Shown piece by piece: positions 61,941 through 64,000 of a DNA stretch of 64,000 nucleotides (the stretch's first letter is position 1; each line of letters begins with the position of its first letter). Source of the stretch: Sinorhizobium mexicanum (lineage in GTDB: Bacteria; Pseudomonadota; Alphaproteobacteria; Rhizobiales; Rhizobiaceae); NCBI RefSeq assembly GCF_013488225.1, contig NZ_CP041239.1, forward strand, positions 1 through 64,000, read 5' to 3'. The notes under the pieces are model-generated. The model searched no databases and was not told the DNA's origin. It was given only the letters and a program-made list of their open reading frames with translations. Position numbers and translations under genes: made by a program.

Positions 61941-63509
61941 ATGGAAACTACACGAAGAAATCTGCTGGTCGGCAGTGCCACGCTCGGCGTCCTGGCATCG
62001 CTTGCCTCTCCATTTGGTATCCAAGCATTCGCCGCAGACGGCGATACGTTGCGGATCGCGCTTAACAAGCCTGCAGGCAACCTTGACCTCAATAAGTACA
62101 TCGCGGTCTGGGCCGTCCAAGCGATGATCTTCGAGCCGCTTGTCCGCTACGGGGAAGGCGGTCACATCGAACCCGCGCTCGCAGAGAGCTGGACTGTCTC
62201 CGAAGACGGAAAGCTTCTGACCTTCAAGCTGCGCCAAGATATCAAGTTCAGCGACGGCACCCCGTTCGATGCTGACGCTGCGAAGTGGAATTTCGACCGC
62301 TGGATCGGCAAGGAGGACAGCAGTTGGCTTCTGATTTCGGCAGCGCATGAGAAAACAGAAGTCGTCGATCAGTATACCATTTCGCTTCATCTCAAGCAGG
62401 CCGTTCCGTCGGCGCTGCCGGAGCTGACAACGATCCGTCCGGTGCGTTTCCAAAGCCCCAACGCCACGAATCCCGATGGAAGCATGAAGGATCCGGTTGG
62501 TACCGGTCCATGGGCTGTCACCAAGAACGATGCTACTGGGACCGAGTTGGTTCGCAATGATCTGTATTGGGGCCAAAAGCCGAGTTTCGACAAGGTAAGC
62601 CTCGTTGTGATGCCGAACGCCCGGAGCCGTCTTGAAGCGCTCCGGGCTGGGCTGGTCGACATCATCGGCGGCGCATTTGTCGCGGCCATCTCGCCGCAGG
62701 AGGCTTCCACCCTCGAAAGTTCAGGAACCGCTGTCATCAAGGAACTTGGAACTGACACGATGGTCCTCGGTTTCAATCCGGACCGGGTGATCATCCAGGA
62801 TCCGTTGGTGCGGCAGGCGATCGGTCTTTGTCTGGACAAGACTGCTATATGCACCAAGTTGTTGCGCGGCTTCGCTACGCCGACTTCTAATCTCTTTCCG
62901 GAAGTGATCCCCAATTCAGGCAAGCGCGTCCCAGTCTCGGGGCGCGACGTAGCCAAGGCGAAGGAGCTTCTCGATCAGGCCGGATGGAAAGGAGAGGGCG
63001 TTCGCCAGAAGGACGGAAGGCCGCTTTCTCTGGAATTGGTCATCTCCGAAGATGCAGTCGCGGGATCCAGGGCGCTCGGTGAGGTCATCCAGAACCAGGT
63101 CAAGGAAGCCGGGATCGATATTCAGCTCAAGCTCGTCGATCATGTCAGCCGTCATGATGACATTCCGCAGTTGAAGTATGACATGGCCCTCTTCATCTCG
63201 GCGGGTGCGCCCTACGATCCGCATTCATCCCTGACGACGTATTTCCTGAGCACCTACCGCACCGGAACTGACGGCAAGATGTTCATGGATGCTAAGAATC
63301 TCGATCCGCTCGTACTCGCTGCGCTCTCTGCAAGTGCCGCAGATGCGCCAGCCGCCTACCAGGCATTCTATGACTGGCTGGAAGATCACCATGCGATTGT
63401 GCCGATCTATCACGCATCGCGGATCTGGGCACATGGCGAACGAGTCAAGAACTTCCACATTCCGCCAACCGAGTACGAGATGCCCCACGAAGGCATCAGC
63501 TTGAGCTGA
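61941..63509 (+). CDS. Family-5 solute-binding protein, second copy
   Basis: This 522-aa protein is a clear paralogue of the product at 55571: TLRIALNKPAGNLDLNKY, IFEPLVRYGEGGHIEPALAES and DGTPFDADAAKWNFDRW correspond in order. It has a Tat-like RRNLL start and an AFAAD cleavage region. ATG 61941 fits the ribosome-binding site better than the in-frame GTG 61935. It begins the second importer operon. Confidence 0.92.
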   Translation: METTRRNLLVGSATLGVLASLASPFGIQAFAADGDTLRIALNKPAGNLDLNKYIAVWAVQAMIFEPLVRYGEGGHIEPALAESWTVSEDGKLLTFKLRQDIKFSDGTPFDADAAKWNFDRWIGKEDSSWLLISAAHEKTEVVDQYTISLHLKQAVPSALPELTTIRPVRFQSPNATNPDGSMKDPVGTGPWAVTKNDATGTELVRNDLYWGQKPSFDKVSLVVMPNARSRLEALRAGLVDIIGGAFVAAISPQEASTLESSGTAVIKELGTDTMVLGFNPDRVIIQDPLVRQAIGLCLDKTAICTKLLRGFATPTSNLFPEVIPNSGKRVPVSGRDVAKAKELLDQAGWKGEGVRQKDGRPLSLELVISEDAVAGSRALGEVIQNQVKEAGIDIQLKLVDHVSRHDDIPQLKYDMALFISAGAPYDPHSSLTTYFLSTYRTGTDGKMFMDAKNLDPLVLAALSASAADAPAAYQAFYDWLEDHHAIVPIYHASRIWAHGERVKNFHIPPTEYEMPHEGISLS

Positions 63510-63538
63510 TCGGTCAATCTCCCACGGAGGAAACAATC

Positions 63539-64000
63539 ATGGGACGTCTCGTGCTCCGGCGGATGCTGGGTGCAGTCACGTTGATTGCTATCGCTTCGAT
63601 CTTCTGCTTCATGCTCATCGCAACGTTCCCGGGGAACGTTGCGCTGGTCATCGCTGAGCAGAGATCGGCTACTGTCTCGACCGCGGTGGTTGAGCAGATC
63701 GAAAAAGAATATGGACTCCGCGACCCTCTCCTGGTGCGGTATGGCCGTTGGCTTGGTGAAACGGCAAGTGGCAATCTTGGACGGTCGCTTCGCACAAACG
63801 AGGACGTGGCCAGCACGCTGATGCAGCGCGCTGTGCCAACGGCGACCCTGATCATGTGCGGCGGCGTGTTTGCTCTGTTCTTCGGGCTGACACTCAGCTT
63901 CCTCGGCGCATTGTTCCCGAGAACGATCATCGACCGAGGGACCCGCGCAATAGCGCTGGTGGGAGCTTCCATGCCGAAGTTCTTCGTCGCAGCGCTGCTT
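63539..64000 (+). CDS. DppB-type ABC permease, cut by window end
   Basis: The first 154 residues are present and the gene continues past the window. ATG 63539 follows CGGAGG. GRLVLRRMLGAVTLIAIASIFCFMLI is the first helix, and YGLRDPLLVRYGRWLGET resembles the loop of the first importer's permease. It is the second copy of that gene order. Confidence 0.9.
   Translation, partial: MGRLVLRRMLGAVTLIAIASIFCFMLIATFPGNVALVIAEQRSATVSTAVVEQIEKEYGLRDPLLVRYGRWLGETASGNLGRSLRTNEDVASTLMQRAVPTATLIMCGGVFALFFGLTLSFLGALFPRTIIDRGTRAIALVGASMPKFFVAALL

Noticed and set aside
1..64000. CRISPR array, tRNA or rRNA genes
   Set aside because: No regularly spaced repeat, and no tRNA-like or rRNA-like sequence was noticed by eye; a tRNA scan would settle the former.

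Overview
The window looks like an alphaproteobacterial replicon, most likely from the Hyphomicrobiales (Rhizobium/Mesorhizobium relatives). The reasons are high GC, GANTC motifs, a RHE_PE00001-type protein of the kind common on rhizobial plasmids, Tat-exported family-5 solute-binding proteins, and an IS91-type element. I see no tRNA, rRNA or CRISPR array. About half of the window is accessory DNA.

Region 1 (1-5.4 kb) holds decayed DNA, a 5'-damaged MNT-HEPN gene, a cold-shock protein, and a serine recombinase divergent from a RHE_PE00001/DUF1612-type gene. Region 2 (5.8-36.5 kb) is a dense defence island. (a) A leftward six-gene operon joins a sigma-70-like protein, a small HTH-like protein, an ImmA-UvrD-[Fe-S]nuclease fusion, and a ubiquitin-like module made of multiubiquitin-E2, JAB-E1 and a DUF6527 Cys-rich protein. 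(b) Next comes an Eco57I-type fused restriction-methylase whose promoter carries four GANTC sites in 38 bp. (c) A WYL repressor has a perfect ACTATAG-CC-CTATAGT operator, and it diverges from a 63-aa protein, an AddB-like Fe-S nuclease, an AddA-like helicase-nuclease, McrB with an EVE/PUA-like insert, McrC and a PD-(D/E)XK-like protein. (d) The right edge carries a RelB/ParE-type toxin-antitoxin pair, a PGN_0703-like nuclease, a DUF2726 membrane protein, a 783-aa tyrosine-recombinase-like protein and an HNH endonuclease.

Region 3 (36.5-39.7 kb) is an IS91-family element consisting of a tyrosine recombinase and a HUH transposase. Region 4 (39.6-51.6 kb) carries a Tat-exported succinylglutamate desuccinylase/aspartoacylase-like protein behind a structured leader, a chrB-chrA-MFS chromate operon, a methyltransferase/TetR divergent pair, and a metal cluster. 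That cluster has a CsoR/RcnR-family repressor, an rcnA remnant, a His-tailed MFS pump, a VTT protein, a NicO permease and a His-rich exported protein.

Region 5 (51.6-64 kb) is catabolic. A leftward operon of an Asp/Glu-hydantoin racemase-like protein, a flavin reductase, a cytosine-deaminase-like amidohydrolase and a GntR/FCD regulator faces a complete rightward dipeptide-type ABC importer. A second, paralogous importer begins after a strong terminator and runs off the window. Together these genes suggest uptake and degradation of a cyclic amide or N-heterocycle. The substrate is inferred only.
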